A stretch of 64,000 nt of DNA from the NCBI GenBank assembly GCA_963921825.1, contig OY997593.1:62480039-62544038 (forward strand), read 5' to 3'. This DNA is from Erodium maritimum (taxonomy: Eukaryota; Streptophyta; Magnoliopsida; Geraniales; Geraniaceae). The notes under the pieces are model-generated. The model was not told the origin of the DNA. It saw only the letters and a list, made by a program, of their open reading frames with translations, and ran no database searches. Both the position numbers and the translations under genes were made by a program. Positions 1-9,859 of the stretch are shown one piece after another. Each line of letters begins with the position of its first letter. Position 1 is the first letter of the stretch.

Positions 1-1302
1 AGGACGTGATGTCGACATGGAATGTTATGAAGGAAAGAGAAAGAATTTAAGAAACCTTTGAATTTGAGTGGTGTTGAGACTAAGTGGAACTGTTGTGTGA
101 TTTGACTGTGGGCCTCGTGGTCATGTTTGCAATTACTGAACTGTGTGGTTGACATTGTGTGGCACGCAAGTGTGCGGGTTTCCTTTATTATGTTAAAACT
201 AGTTGTGGTTGGGCTAAGTATAGACTTAATGTTTTGTTCGAGTGTGATCCTTGCGAACCGTGTGTGAACGTTAGTACCTTGAGCGCGTCGCCTTTATGCG
301 AATTTACGAACTGAACGTGTGTGTGTGTGTCCGTGCAGCGGATATCGATGACATGGAGAGTGTGCCTGTACCACGAGGTAGGAGAGGCAGACCGGCTGGG
401 GCACGGGTACAACCATTTGCCATCGAGCCGGCAGGGGCAGTGGGTGTCCAGAGTGCTCCCGCCGAGCAGTTTGAGAGGAGCGACGCAGGACCATCGGGGC
501 TTCCGCCCAGCGTCCCGTCGGTCGCAGATCCGGCTACGGCGACCGCTCTAGGCGAGCTGACTCGCACTGTACAGAGCTTAGTGACGATCTTGGGCCAGAG
601 GGAAGCCGCGGCTCCGGATCCGGAGACCGCGACCGCCTGGCCCGACTGTGTGTCGGGAAAAGTTCGTGGGGCAGTGCCAGGCCCAGCCGGATTGCTAACG
701 GAAACTGAGTAGAAGGTGTGTTGATCCTTTGTGACCTTGGGTGTTTATGTGTGTTTCTCAATGCAGTATTGTGTGTGTTTGCATTTGGTTGTTGTAGATA
801 TGACCGGTGTCATGTGACTTCCTGTGTGAAATGGAGAGTAATGGTATGGATGTTGAGAATTGACCTTGTGACGGTTGGGTGTCAGGTGTGAGATATGCAT
901 TTCCCTGAGTTATGACTGGGCGTTGATATTTGTTTTACCTGTTTTAAACTGTTGGTTTGTTGATGCTTTACTAGTATGCCTTGGTCAGACGGGTATTCGT
1001 GGCGGTGAGCGAAAATGCTCATCCCCTTTACTACTCTTCCTACAGGTTGGTCGTGAGTTGGTTAGAAGGACATCTCGAAGCTAGGGAGCTCATAGCAAGA
1101 GTTCGGGTTTTGGGCAGTATTTAGAGATGTTCTCCTTTTGTACCAAACTTATTTATTTTTGGACCTGAGCGTAAGACTCATTTTATGTCAATTTATGTTG
1201 TTAAAGAGCATTTGGGAATATATTTTTGGTTTTAAGACTGTTTCCTCTATAAATTTCCGGTTCACGTCTCGAGTCCGGTCAAAACCGGATTTGGGGCGTG
1301 AC
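1..1302 (+). mobile_element. Ty3/gypsy-type LTR retrotransposon remnant A (gag-like segment joined to LTR 3' part)
   Basis: The right end matches the 3' terminus of five other LTR copies in this window: GAGTCCGGTCAAAACCGG followed by GGATTTGGGGCGTGACA, ending at 1302. About 580 bp before that (roughly 720-1302) aligns with the 3' part of the LTRs at 17519-20128 and 45024-47901, including the shared polypyrimidine stretch and the segment with GAGCGTAAGACTCA. Upstream, 353-712 is a short open frame that looks like a retrotransposon gag start rather than LTR. A full LTR of this family is about 2.6-2.9 kb, so the element has lost the rest of its coding region and the 5' part of the 3' LTR, and it may continue left of the window. 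The LTR assignment is firm. The gag identity is inference. Confidence 0.6.
353..712 (+). pseudogene. gag-like N-terminal fragment of the LTR retrotransposon
   Basis: A 120-codon open frame begins at the ATG at 353 and ends at a stop at 710-712. It is basic near the start (PRGRRGRPAG) and then rich in Ala and Pro, ending in a short helix-like part (ALGELTRTVQSLVTILGQ). This layout resembles the N-terminus of plant Ty3/gypsy gag proteins, which often open with an Arg/Gly-rich stretch before the capsid domain. No capsid core, zinc knuckle or pol follows, because the sequence passes directly into LTR. The role is inferred from position and composition only. Confidence 0.35.
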
Positions 1303-2040
1303 AAAAACCCAGAAACTAAGATTCCCTGGGATAAAAATTCAATAGGGTGTTCTTCGGTTTTGCAGAATCAAGAGTGTGAGAGTGATATGAACAGATTCAA
1401 AGAGAGATGGTGAATCTGGGTAGAAAAATGAAAAAATGAAAATAAAAAAAAACAAATATAATAAAATATAAATTAAATTAACAAAAAACTTATTTTTATG
1501 TATTTTTACAAATAAAATCTGATTTTTTTATGTATTTTATAAATAAAATCTGAATTTTTGAAAATAAAAATAATTTGCATAAATAAAAACTGAATTTAAA
1601 AAAATTAAAACATAATTTTTGAAAATAGAAATAATTTTCATAAATTAAAATTGAGATTATAAAAAAATAAACTGAATTTTTGAAAAATCAAAATAATTTT
1701 CATAAATAAAAACTAAATTTATAAAAAAAATTATTTTATTTTAAAAATAGTGAAATTTTCATGTTAACACTTTAACAATGGAGGGTATTATTTTCATTTC
1801 ACTTATTTTTAAGTTCTGAGTTCAATGGCATGAGTTTGAAAATTTGAGTAATAGTTAGGGGTATTATGGACATTTTACCTATTTTGGATGGAAAGTTAAC
1901 ATAATCTGACGGCTGGGTATGAAAGTGTTATTAAATGTTTGGTTTAGGTATAAAAATGTTTAAAATTTATGCCAGGGTATCAAAATGAAATTAAATATTT
2001 AGCATGGTGTTAAATTGAAATTTTACATATATTCAATGAT
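1303..2040. mobile_element. Mutator-like element remnant, right half
   Basis: A very AT-rich block (1440-1750) is followed by 1780-2030, which resembles the right end of the complete MULE at 23039-24466. Both contain GCAATGGCATGAGTTTG, the phrase GGACATTTTA or GAACATTTTA, and a run of short GGGTAT / GGGTACT steps toward the end. The left half is missing and LTR remnant A abuts it at 1302, so the LTR probably inserted into this element. No clean terminus or TSD could be placed. Confidence 0.45.
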
Positions 2041-3009
2041 TTCATAGGTAACTGAACAAAATTCTAAGTACTGATTTCTTTTAAGTGACAAAGAAATAGA
2101 TTGAAAGGTCATAAACCAAACCCGAAAAGAGCCCAAAACCAAATCAGGCCGTTAACCTGATCTAAAGTGTGAGCTTGGAATCCCCCAATCTGAAGGTCCC
2201 GAGAAGCAGAAAAGGCCAGAGGAGAAACTCACGGCAACACGAAGAACTGAACATCTTCGGTGAAGATGGAGGAGAAGCAAGCATTTTTCCAAACGATCAT
2301 TGTGCCGAGAAGCCCCTTACTCCGATTAAAGTCCTTGCTTCAGCACCAGCAAAATCGAACCTTTAAAAACACCGAAAAAGGTTCTCGAAACCACAACGAA
2401 CATCGGCTCCCCACAGGTCCCGAAGCCATAGAAAAAAAAGTCGTGGAGATGATAATCGATTTTCCAGATCTATGACCCCACCAACTCCGACCAAGCACCG
2501 GATCTGCAAGAAGGGTCTCCGCCTCGACGCCGAAAAAGGACCGAGCTCCGACGAAGTTGCTCAGGAAACAACCACGGAGGAACTCGGAGAGTCAGCATCG
2601 CCTAGAACCATGCTTCCCTGAGGTCCCTGAGCTTCAGAACTCACCCGCCTAAAGAGAAGCGTCCACGTCCGAGTTTTTGCGAATGGAGGATGAACGAATA
2701 AGAAGGCCGAAAACGAGTAGAGAAAAGAGGGGAGAAGAAGGAGGACTTCATATTTGAAAACCAGAAAGGGATGAAGGCTGGAGAGGGGGTAGGAGGGAAC
2801 AACAAAAGGGGAGAGGACGACCATCGTCGACAACAATCGAGGTCAGAGCCCACGATCGTCACCAAAAAGGACGAGAACACAATGACGACGGTTTCTTAAA
2901 GTTAGGGTTTAGGTGTTTGTCTAATGACTTCTTTGTAGTCTTCAAATTATGTTTAGTCTTAGCTTAGTCCAATAACTAATAACTATGTTTGTTTATAATT
3001 TGTTGACAT
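2041..3009. other. intergenic, no recognised feature
   Basis: Moderately GC-rich from 2160 to 2880 with several short open frames on both strands, none longer than 91 codons and none resembling a known domain. GC-rich pieces like this also sit inside other MULEs here (3790-4290, 37080-37450), so captured host sequence is possible but unproven. 2880-3009 is plain AT-rich DNA. Confidence 0.3.
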
Positions 3010-3393
3010 CAGTGGCGGAGCCAGCTTTTTCAGTGAGGGGGGCACCAATTTTTTTTACGCTAATACATAACGTTAAGATAATATGAAAAATAGGGTTAGT
3101 TGCTAAAAATGCATTATGTATTGTCCACATGCGAAAAGCTCTCCTTATGTAATGTTCACGTCCAAGATTTTAACGAAATATTCTAAATTTTGTAAGCAAA
3201 CAAACGTAGTCACAATATAATGTAGATTAAAACGTGGACAATATATAATGTATTTTTTATCAATTAACCACATATAATAACTTTAAAAATATGAATATTA
3301 CATAAAAACAATATGTACTTAATTATTATAAGATGTGATCTCGGGCTTCCATAAAACAATTAGAAAATTAAAATTCATAATCTCGAATCCTAA

Positions 3394-4636
3394 ACACTGA
3401 TTCAAAAAGCCGCATAAAACTATACCCGATTATCACTTACATACATGTTTCTATTTTTATTTCATACGCCCCCCCCCCCCCCCCCCCCCCCCCAACTTGA
3501 CATTTTTTTATCTCCGTTTGTTTTTCTGTCTAAAATTCTGTTAACTCTTTTTGAAATGATGATAATACCCTCGCCATATAGCCCCAATAATAGCCTTACT
3601 TTCAAAGAATTACGAAAATGCCATTATACATGTATTTTTGAATTACGAAAATTTTCTTAGATAACTATAATTTTAATTATTTTTTTAATGGATTTTCCAT
3701 TAACTAATATTTTTAAATGATTATAAAAACAATTAAAACATTACATAAAAAATAAAAGGATAGATCTCCTTATCCTTGACCGGTTAACCCTATCCTTACA
3801 TATCTATCACTTTGAAATGATAAATAAAAAAACAAAAAACCAAAGTGAACTTCAAATCTCCAAAGCCACGGTGATGAAGATGGCCGAACTCCGGCGAGAC
3901 TCTGAGCTGCGAACAACGACGACTTCACGGGGAGGGGACGATGGTTTCACGGCGGTGGCTTCACGAGCTTCGAACCACATGCCTCACCGACACCACCCCC
4001 ACCAGATTTGGGTATTCATCCCCAAATCTGAGTTCACATCCTGCCTCACCTCCACCGAATACGGCGGCGACCTCAACCTCCACTATTGCTCCGTTCACCC
4101 CTAAATATAAGGTGCAGCCCTCGTCGATTGCTCCGTTCCGACCACAATCTCGCGCTTTCCCTCCTCTACTTCTTCTCCTTCTTAGTAGCCCTCGAATTGG
4201 AATTCAAGCCCAGAGTTTAGCCATTGTTGGTTTGATTATGAGAGATGAAACTGTGATGGGTTTTGCCGTGAAGTCATAGATCTTCCAAGATGAACGACGA
4301 GGGAGAAGAGGAAGATGAACGATCGAAGATAGGGATGAGGGTTGATGACTAAAATTATAAAAATAAATAAATATTAAAATTTATTTTAATTTGAAGAAAT
4401 AATAAGAACATTTTAATGTATAATGGCATTTTTGTAAATATTTGAAAGTCATAGTTGATATTAGGGTTATAAGGCGAGGGTATTTTTGTCATTTCAGAAA
4501 AACTTAACAGATTTTTTGACAAAAAAACAGACGGTGATAAAAAATGTCAAGTTTAGGGAGCGTATGAAATAAAAATTGAATCATGCATGTAAGTGATGAT
4601 CGAGTATAGTTTTATGCGGCTTTTTGAAGTTATCCC
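3394..4636. mobile_element. Mutator-like element with long terminal inverted repeats, nested in the hAT element
   Basis: The ends form inverted repeats of roughly 150 bp. The left arm (3401 onward, TTCAAAAAGCCGCATAAAAC, then CTTACATACATG and ATTTCATACGC) reads as the reverse complement of the right arm (4500-4630). The right end finishes GTTATCCC at 4636, giving a GGGATAAC start like other MULEs here. The left extreme has drifted and no exact 9-bp TSD was found. Between the arms lies AT-rich sequence plus a GC-richer piece (3850-4290) with no recognised protein. Long arms and the GGG start suggest Mutator ancestry. Confidence 0.55.
3469..3493. repeat. poly-C tract, 25 nt
   Basis: An uninterrupted run of 25 C inside the left arm of the nested MULE. 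The matching position in the right arm (about 4555-4560) has only a short GGGAG-type stretch, so the run expanded after insertion or is an assembly artefact. Confidence 0.85.
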
Positions 4637-4878
4637 TTAAAATTACAAGAAAAACAAAATAATTAGGAAATTAAAATTAGAGGGATATAATTAAAGAAAT
4701 GGGAATAAATAGCTAAGAAAATAAAATTTTAAGAATTTGTGGAGGGGGTACAATTGAAGAATTTTAAAAATTGAAAGAAAACAACTAAAATACTAGAATA
4801 TGTAAGTAATAAAAAGTAGTTCAAAAAAATTTGAGGGGGGTAGGGGCACGTGCCCCCCCCCCCCTGGACACCAAGTAA

Positions 4879-5528
4879 GAGCATGAACAACAGAAAGGAC
4901 CTTGGTGAGGTCCTGGGAGTGCATAACTTGTGTTGACTGGACAAAAGTGAGGTCCTGCGAGTGCAGAAAAGTGGGTGTTTTGCAATAGAAAGGTCCTCTG
5001 AGGTCCTGGGGAATGCAGAACAGTGCTGACTCGATGTTGATTGGATTATTAATTGATATTTTGCTATTTTATCTCATTCCTTATCAGAAACCGTTTAAAT
5101 TATTTATAATTTAAACAATTTTGGAATAAAATAAGTAATGAAAATAAATAATTAATAAATAAATTCAACACGAATATAAATGAACTTCTAATTTTATTCA
5201 ACCCCTTTTAATACAACCCACAAAAAAAGCAGCTCGAAGAGCATAAACGACTACTCGTCGTCATGGAAACCAGCTCCATATAGACCCCATAAGTGCTCCA
5301 TAAGATCATATTGTAGTTGATGGTGGGTCTCAGGATTTAGGAGACTTTGTTGACAATCAACTCGGGCCTGGTATTCCAATGGTCCTTCGTGGTGCCATCG
5401 TTCTGGTGGTGTCCAATTCGGCATTTCTGGAGGTTGCGCGTACAACAACTCCTCATCCCCATACTCGTACCGGTCGCGCTCATCCTCTACAATCATGTTG
5501 TGTAGAATTACGCAAGTGTGCATGATAT
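4879..5528 (-). mobile_element. PIF/Harbinger transposon, one end with the transposase 3' part
   Basis: The end GAGCATGAACAACAG at 4879 resembles PIF/Harbinger and Tourist termini, which commonly read GAGCATCTCCAACAG, and it is preceded by TAA, the usual 3-bp target. A minus-strand transposase fragment lies at 5251-5523. The rest of the element is lost: truncated Copia LTR sequence begins at 5529. The stretch 5018-5060 is repeated at about 30005-30060 in a second Harbinger fragment. Confidence 0.7.
5251..5523 (-). pseudogene. PIF/Harbinger transposase, C-terminal fragment
   Basis: The 90-codon frame starts with CVILHNMIVEDERD, the conserved segment after the DDE nuclease core in plant PIF/Harbinger transposases (HARBI1-like, DDE_Tnp_4). 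It continues through an acidic linker with WTPPERW and ends in a short helical tail. Full proteins are about 400-450 residues, so only the last fifth remains and all catalytic Asp/Glu residues are absent. The fragment stops at the Copia junction, so it is dead. Confidence 0.75.
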
Positions 5529-6327
5529 CGAGACTTTAGTATTGCCTGACACTACATAACGAATCGACCCTGTCGATTCTAACCTTTCCGTCGTCCCAGT
5601 CATTATCCTTTTATCTCTGATATCTTGATTGAGATAAGGCATAGAGACGTCATCCTTATTATTCTCAATCACCGTTCCTTGATATGTGAGATGACTAAAG
5701 ATATGATACCCAGTATCATGTGCATGGCCATGCAATTCTTTCAGTCACTCTCGATCAAGCGGCCGAGAACCGATATCTTTCTCATACCTCAGTATGAGGG
5801 ATAAATCCCTTAGCTGCCTTTCGTGTCACTCATGTAGCCCGTCCCCAAGCCAATCCTGGCCGTTATGGAAGCCCTGTTACGGACAACGTTAGGCTCAGGT
5901 CAAACTTAGTTGTTGACTACATAGCGATCACAAAGACTCCTTGGTCTAAGGATACATGACAAGCTACGACACTTAATATGTTCATGACTTAATCTATGGC
6001 ACATATTCAGGGCGGGTCGTCCAATATCATGTCCCACATGATATCTATGATCAGACTCCGGAATCCTATTCCAATGACTAACAGAACGTAAGCCATAAAG
6101 AGCCATCTTTCATACTAGTCGCTTCTAGTGAAGCTTTGTTGACTAGGGACCCATCGAGTGTGATCTATCTCGATCTATGGTTCTATTCGCATGGTGGGCA
6201 GAGATCAGAGCACACATCGATATATTACTCCAACACATAAGTAATATAAAGCCGCTTTAATTTTATTGCTAACGATGATATATACATTTGGACATTTAGG
6301 ATTGAGCTACGGGCACTAAGACTAACA
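5529..6327 (-). repeat. Copia 3' LTR, truncated
   Basis: It aligns with 12301-13099 base for base with about ten substitutions. On the minus strand it begins TGTTAGTCTTAG at 6327. It stops at 5529, in the middle of the full LTR, where Harbinger sequence begins, so the canonical CA end and the adjacent TSD are missing. Confidence 0.85.
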
Positions 6328-6342
6328 ATCTCCCACTTGCCC
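6328..6342 (-). promoter_or_regulatory. polypurine tract of the Copia element
   Basis: On the minus strand the sequence reads GGGCAAGTGGGAGAT immediately before the LTR start TGTTAG. This is the usual Copia polypurine primer for plus-strand DNA synthesis and it fixes the LTR boundary at 6327/6328. Confidence 0.8.
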
Positions 6343-6478
6343 TAGTTCCAATCTAAACTCCAATATGTCCCCATCGACTTTACATGTCTAACATGTTCAG
6401 GCAGTGACACTGCCTTAGTCAAAGGGTTGGCTATGTTATCATCTGTTGCAATATCGGTTATCTTCACTTCACCTCAGT

Positions 6479-6740
6479 TCAGTATTTATCTGATGAGGTG
6501 GATACGCCGCAGTACATGTTTGGATTTGTTATACGATCTAGGCTTTTAGCTTGCGCAATGGCCCTTGTGTTGTCGCAAGATGGATTCACCGGGCTGGATG
6601 GGTTTTTAATTACACCCAGCCCTGCCATGAATTTCCAAATCCACATAGCCTCCTTAGCTGCCTCTGCAGCATCCATGTACGTGGACTCTGTCGTAGATTC
6701 GGCAATGATATCTTGCTTTACGCTCTCCCAGCTAAAGCTC
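6479..6740 (-). pseudogene. Copia RNase H fragment
   Basis: The frame contains TESTYMDAAEAAKEAMWIWKF upstream and around 6676 and then CDNTRAIAQAKS, matching the Copia RNase H segment (usual forms are AAKEAVWLKKF and CDNSGAIAQAKE). The preceding RT-RNase H connector is compressed and frame-broken between 6740 and 6915, so the domain is partial and not fused to an active RT. A stop follows shortly after the conserved block. Confidence 0.75.
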
Positions 6741-6914
6741 TAACATTCAGCGTAAACACATATCCTGATTGACTTCTAAAGTCATCTGGATTTGTCTTGG
6801 AAAACTAGCGTCTACTTATCCTTCCGCGACTAGTTCAGCATCATCTTTCTCCCGGGTTAGAATGATGTCTACTGGTACAACATAAGGCTTACGAGACGTC
6901 TGGTCTCATACATG

Positions 6915-7902
6915 TCATGGCATATATGATCGATCCTGCCCCCAGGCGCATAGGATTTTCATCATCCTTTTCAGCTCATCAGGTGTCTTAGGACACCGAG
7001 TCTTGCTGAGATAAATACCATGACTAGTGGGTAAGAGTACTTTCTTTGAATCGAGCATTAAGAACCTACTCAATGCCTTGTTCACATAGGTTCCCTGACT
7101 TAAATCCAAGACCCTCTTGGTGCGATCTCTACATATCTTAATCCCTAAGATATAAGAAGCATCGACTAAGTCATTTATTGAAAAACACTTCCTCAACCAA
7201 GCTTAAGTCTCGTGCAAGGTTGGGATGTCGTTTTCAATGAGAACCAGAAAGGTAATCTTGCTCCCACTAGCCTTCTTATAAACGCAAGATTCATCCTCGT
7301 TCTTGATTAAGCCAAATCCAATTACAGCTTCATCAAAACGAAGGATCCAACTCCGAGAAGTTCGTTTCAATCCATAAATGGATTTCAACAACTTATAAAT
7401 CTTTCCCTTATTCTTCGGATCATCAAAACCTTTGGGCCGAGACATACAAACGTACTCAGTCAAATTTCCATTTAGGAAAGCGGTTTTGACATCCACTTGC
7501 CATATCTCGTAATTATGATACGCAGCTATGTCAAGAAGAATTTGGATCGATTTTGACCATAGCCACTAGGGAGAAGGTTTCCTCATAGTCAATCCATTGG
7601 ATCTGCCTATAACCTTTCGCCACCAGTTGAGCTTTGTAGGTCAGAGGGTTGCCGTCCATGTCCATCTTCACCTTGAAGATCCATTTGCATCCGATGGTCC
7701 TTACACCATTGATGGGATCAACCGGTTCCCAGACTCGGTTGTCCGACATGGATTGGATTTCCTCCCTCATGGCTCCCAGCCATAACTCGGAGTCGGGCCC
7801 ATCCACGACTTCTTGAAAGGTGGCTGGATCATCGTGATCCACCATGACTTCATTGTCACCTCCGAATACCATATCTTGGAGGTGGAAGATTGACCCTTTC
7901 AA
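6915..7902 (-). pseudogene. Copia reverse transcriptase, broken, YVDD deleted
   Basis: Three minus-strand frames cover the RT. 7531-7902 holds the N-terminal part (WEPVDPINGVRTIGCKWIFK, then AQLVAKGYRQ). 7203-7496 holds DVKTAFLNGNL. 6915-7196 holds AYILGI-like sequence (DASYILGIKICRDR) and the thumb. A one-base frameshift lies near 7550. At about 7240 the protein runs from FLVL directly to IENDIPTL, so the catalytic YVDD segment is missing in frame. A stop then separates this from the next block. The enzyme cannot function. Confidence 0.85.
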
Positions 7903-7990
7903 ATCGCCTTGGACCTTCCGGAATTGTAACAGGAATTGGTTCTCACTCTACGACAATCTCTGGCTCCTTTCTACTGGGTTGTCAATTGGT

Positions 7991-8737
7991 TTAGACAGAT
8001 CTGTACCATCCTGAATTTCTTCGAGATGCACAGTCCTTCCAATGACGTCTTTGGAAACAAAACTTCTTTTCCATAAAGACCCCACCCCAAGCGATGAACA
8101 CCATGTTCTCACTGGGATTGTAGAAATAGTATCCCCTTGTTGCTTTGGGACACCACACGAAGGTGCATATCTCAGATCTTGGTTCGAGCTTAGTCGAAAC
8201 CAAATGTTTCACATAAGCCTCGCAACCACAAATCTTTAGGAAGGACAAAGCGGGCATCATCCCGTACCATTTTAAAATGGTGTCCCTTCCACACCCTTCG
8301 TCGAAGCCCGATTCACTATGAATGCGGTCGTCTCTAGAGCATAACCCTAGAAAGAGATTGGGAGATCAGTCCAACTAATAATGGAACGGACCATTGTCTA
8401 ACAATGTCCGATTTCTCCGTTTGGCTACACCTTTCATCTACAGTGTCCCAAGAGGAGTCCATTCCAAAAGGATCCCATTCTCTTTTAGATGATCTAATAA
8501 CTCTGTGGTCAAGTATTTTCCACCTCGATCCAATCGAAGTGCCTTAATACCTTTGTCGAGCTGGTTTTCTACTTTAGTCTTAAACTCTTTGAATTTATTA
8601 AAAGCTTCAGACTTATGTCTCAGCGAATAGACATAACCATATTTACTGTAATCATCAGTAAATGTGATAAAGTAGCTAAAACCCCTCCTGGCAAGTGAAC
8701 TTATTGATCTACACACATTCGAGTGTATTAGCCCCAA
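7991..8737 (-). pseudogene. Copia integrase fragments
   Basis: 8438-8737 carries the catalytic core with FTDDYSKYGYVY and LRLDRGGKYLTTE followed by a helix ending GILLEWTPLG, typical of Copia integrase (rve domain). 7991-8260 carries the C-terminal part, including PALSFLKICGCEAYVK and a segment corresponding to the usual LGYPKETRGYYFY. The two frames are separated by several stops (8260-8438), and a further shift separates the core from the zinc-binding region upstream. Confidence 0.75.
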
Positions 8738-8753
8738 TAATTCACCCGCCCTT

Positions 8754-9444
8754 TCATCGCGATCGATAAAAGGGCACTTTAGTCATTTTGCCCATCAAAC
8801 AATACTTGCACCTATCGATCGAATGGAATTCGAATGAACCTGAAAGTCCGCACTTCTGAAGTGCTGATAGGTGCTTCTTGTTTATGCGACCTAGATGACA
8901 CTGCCTTAACAGAGTTAGGTTTAAATCGTTGGATTTAGACCTCTTGGTATTAACGGAATATATAGAACTTGAGGCATTGTTACCCATATCTAATATGTAC
9001 AATCCTCCAACCAAGTCAGTACTTGTATAAAACATATCATTGCATAAAAAATTGAAAACTCCATTTCCAATATTAACATTATATCCTTCCTTGTCAAACA
9101 CGGATACAGATATAATATTCCTACTAAAAGTAGGTATGAAATATACATTATACAATACTAAGACAAGGCCACTTGGCAAAGCAAGACTCATGGATCCTAC
9201 AGCAGTTGCCACAACTCTGAGGTCCACTTCGTGCTTTCCAAACCTCTCCTACTTTCAGCCACCATATATAAGTGCATGTGTGAGATTCAGTCCTGGTATC
9301 TAATACCCATGAATCTTTGGAAGTAGAGAGATGTAGCTCTATAGAGTTAATACCGGATGAAGGCACGGTCCCACCGCCCTTCCTTAGATCATCCAGGTTT
9401 CCTGATGAAGGCGCAGTCCTACTGCCCTTCTTCAGATTATCCAC
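8754..9444 (-). pseudogene. Copia protease and GAG-pre-integrase region, broken
   Basis: 8754-9227 contains a GAG-pre-integrase domain with RQCHLGRINKKHL and CKYCLMGKMTK, the His and Cys pairs of the HHCC zinc site. The protease lies in the frame at 9148-9444. Its active-site signature should read LDTG but reads WVLDTRTESH, so the Gly after the catalytic Asp-Thr is changed, and the frame then shifts. The region is inactive. Confidence 0.75.
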
Positions 9445-9499
9445 GCTATTTGATGAAGGCGTAGTCCCACTGTCCTTCTTCAGATCAGCCGTGAACTTC
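9356..9499 (-). repeat. 48-bp tandem triplication in the gag-protease linker
   Basis: The motif GATGAAGGC recurs at 9356, 9404 and 9452, exactly 48 bp apart. On the minus strand this encodes three 16-residue units of the form DNLKKGSRTAPSSG, all in frame. The period is a multiple of three, so the expansion kept the reading frame. Confidence 0.8.
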
Positions 9500-9504
9500 C
9501 TGTA

Positions 9505-9856
9505 ATCCTGGTTCCCATGACCAGGCTATTGGCAGTAGAAGCAGACATTCTCAGGTGTCTCATCTTTCCTGCCAAGTGCGCATGGGCCCCGCCCTTGCCA
9601 CTTCCAATTCCCTTGTTGACCATCAGAATATCCTTGGATCCCAGATCCCTGATATATTCTTCTCAGCAATTAATGACACTTCATGTAACTCTGATATGGT
9701 CTTAGAGACAGCCTTGTCAAGGACATATTCTTTGCGTTCAGACTTGAGGACTATCCTCAAAATTCTGTACCAGTCCAAATAGTTTGTCCCATTTAGATTG
9801 ACCCTGTCAAGAATGGTTTTTAATGACAAACTATTAATGTTCGCTGAATTTGCCAT
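9505..9856 (-). pseudogene. Copia gag fragment
   Basis: The frame at 9623-9856 starts MANSANINSLSLKTILDRVN followed by NGTNYLDWYRILRIVLKSE, the usual beginning of plant Copia gag (UBN2 family). Most of the middle of gag is missing. Near 9510-9545 the zinc knuckle reads CFYCQ, stop, PGHGNQDY, so a stop interrupts it and the final Cys has become Tyr. About 80 intact residues remain of a normal 250 or more. Confidence 0.75.
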
Positions 9857-9859
9857 TTG

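Larger units (their letters stand above)
3010..4878. mobile_element. hAT-like non-autonomous element, interrupted
   Basis: The left end CAGTGGCGGAGCCAGC matches the left end of the complete element at 61774-62481 (CAGTGGCGGAGCCAAC), and both continue with a G-run. The right part (4830-4878), a C-run then CCAAGTAA, matches that element's right end (GCGCCAAGTAAG). The last 11 bases of the hAT end are missing because a PIF/Harbinger element starts at 4879 exactly after the TAA of this motif. A MULE is nested inside at about 3394-4636. There is no transposase. Confidence 0.65.
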
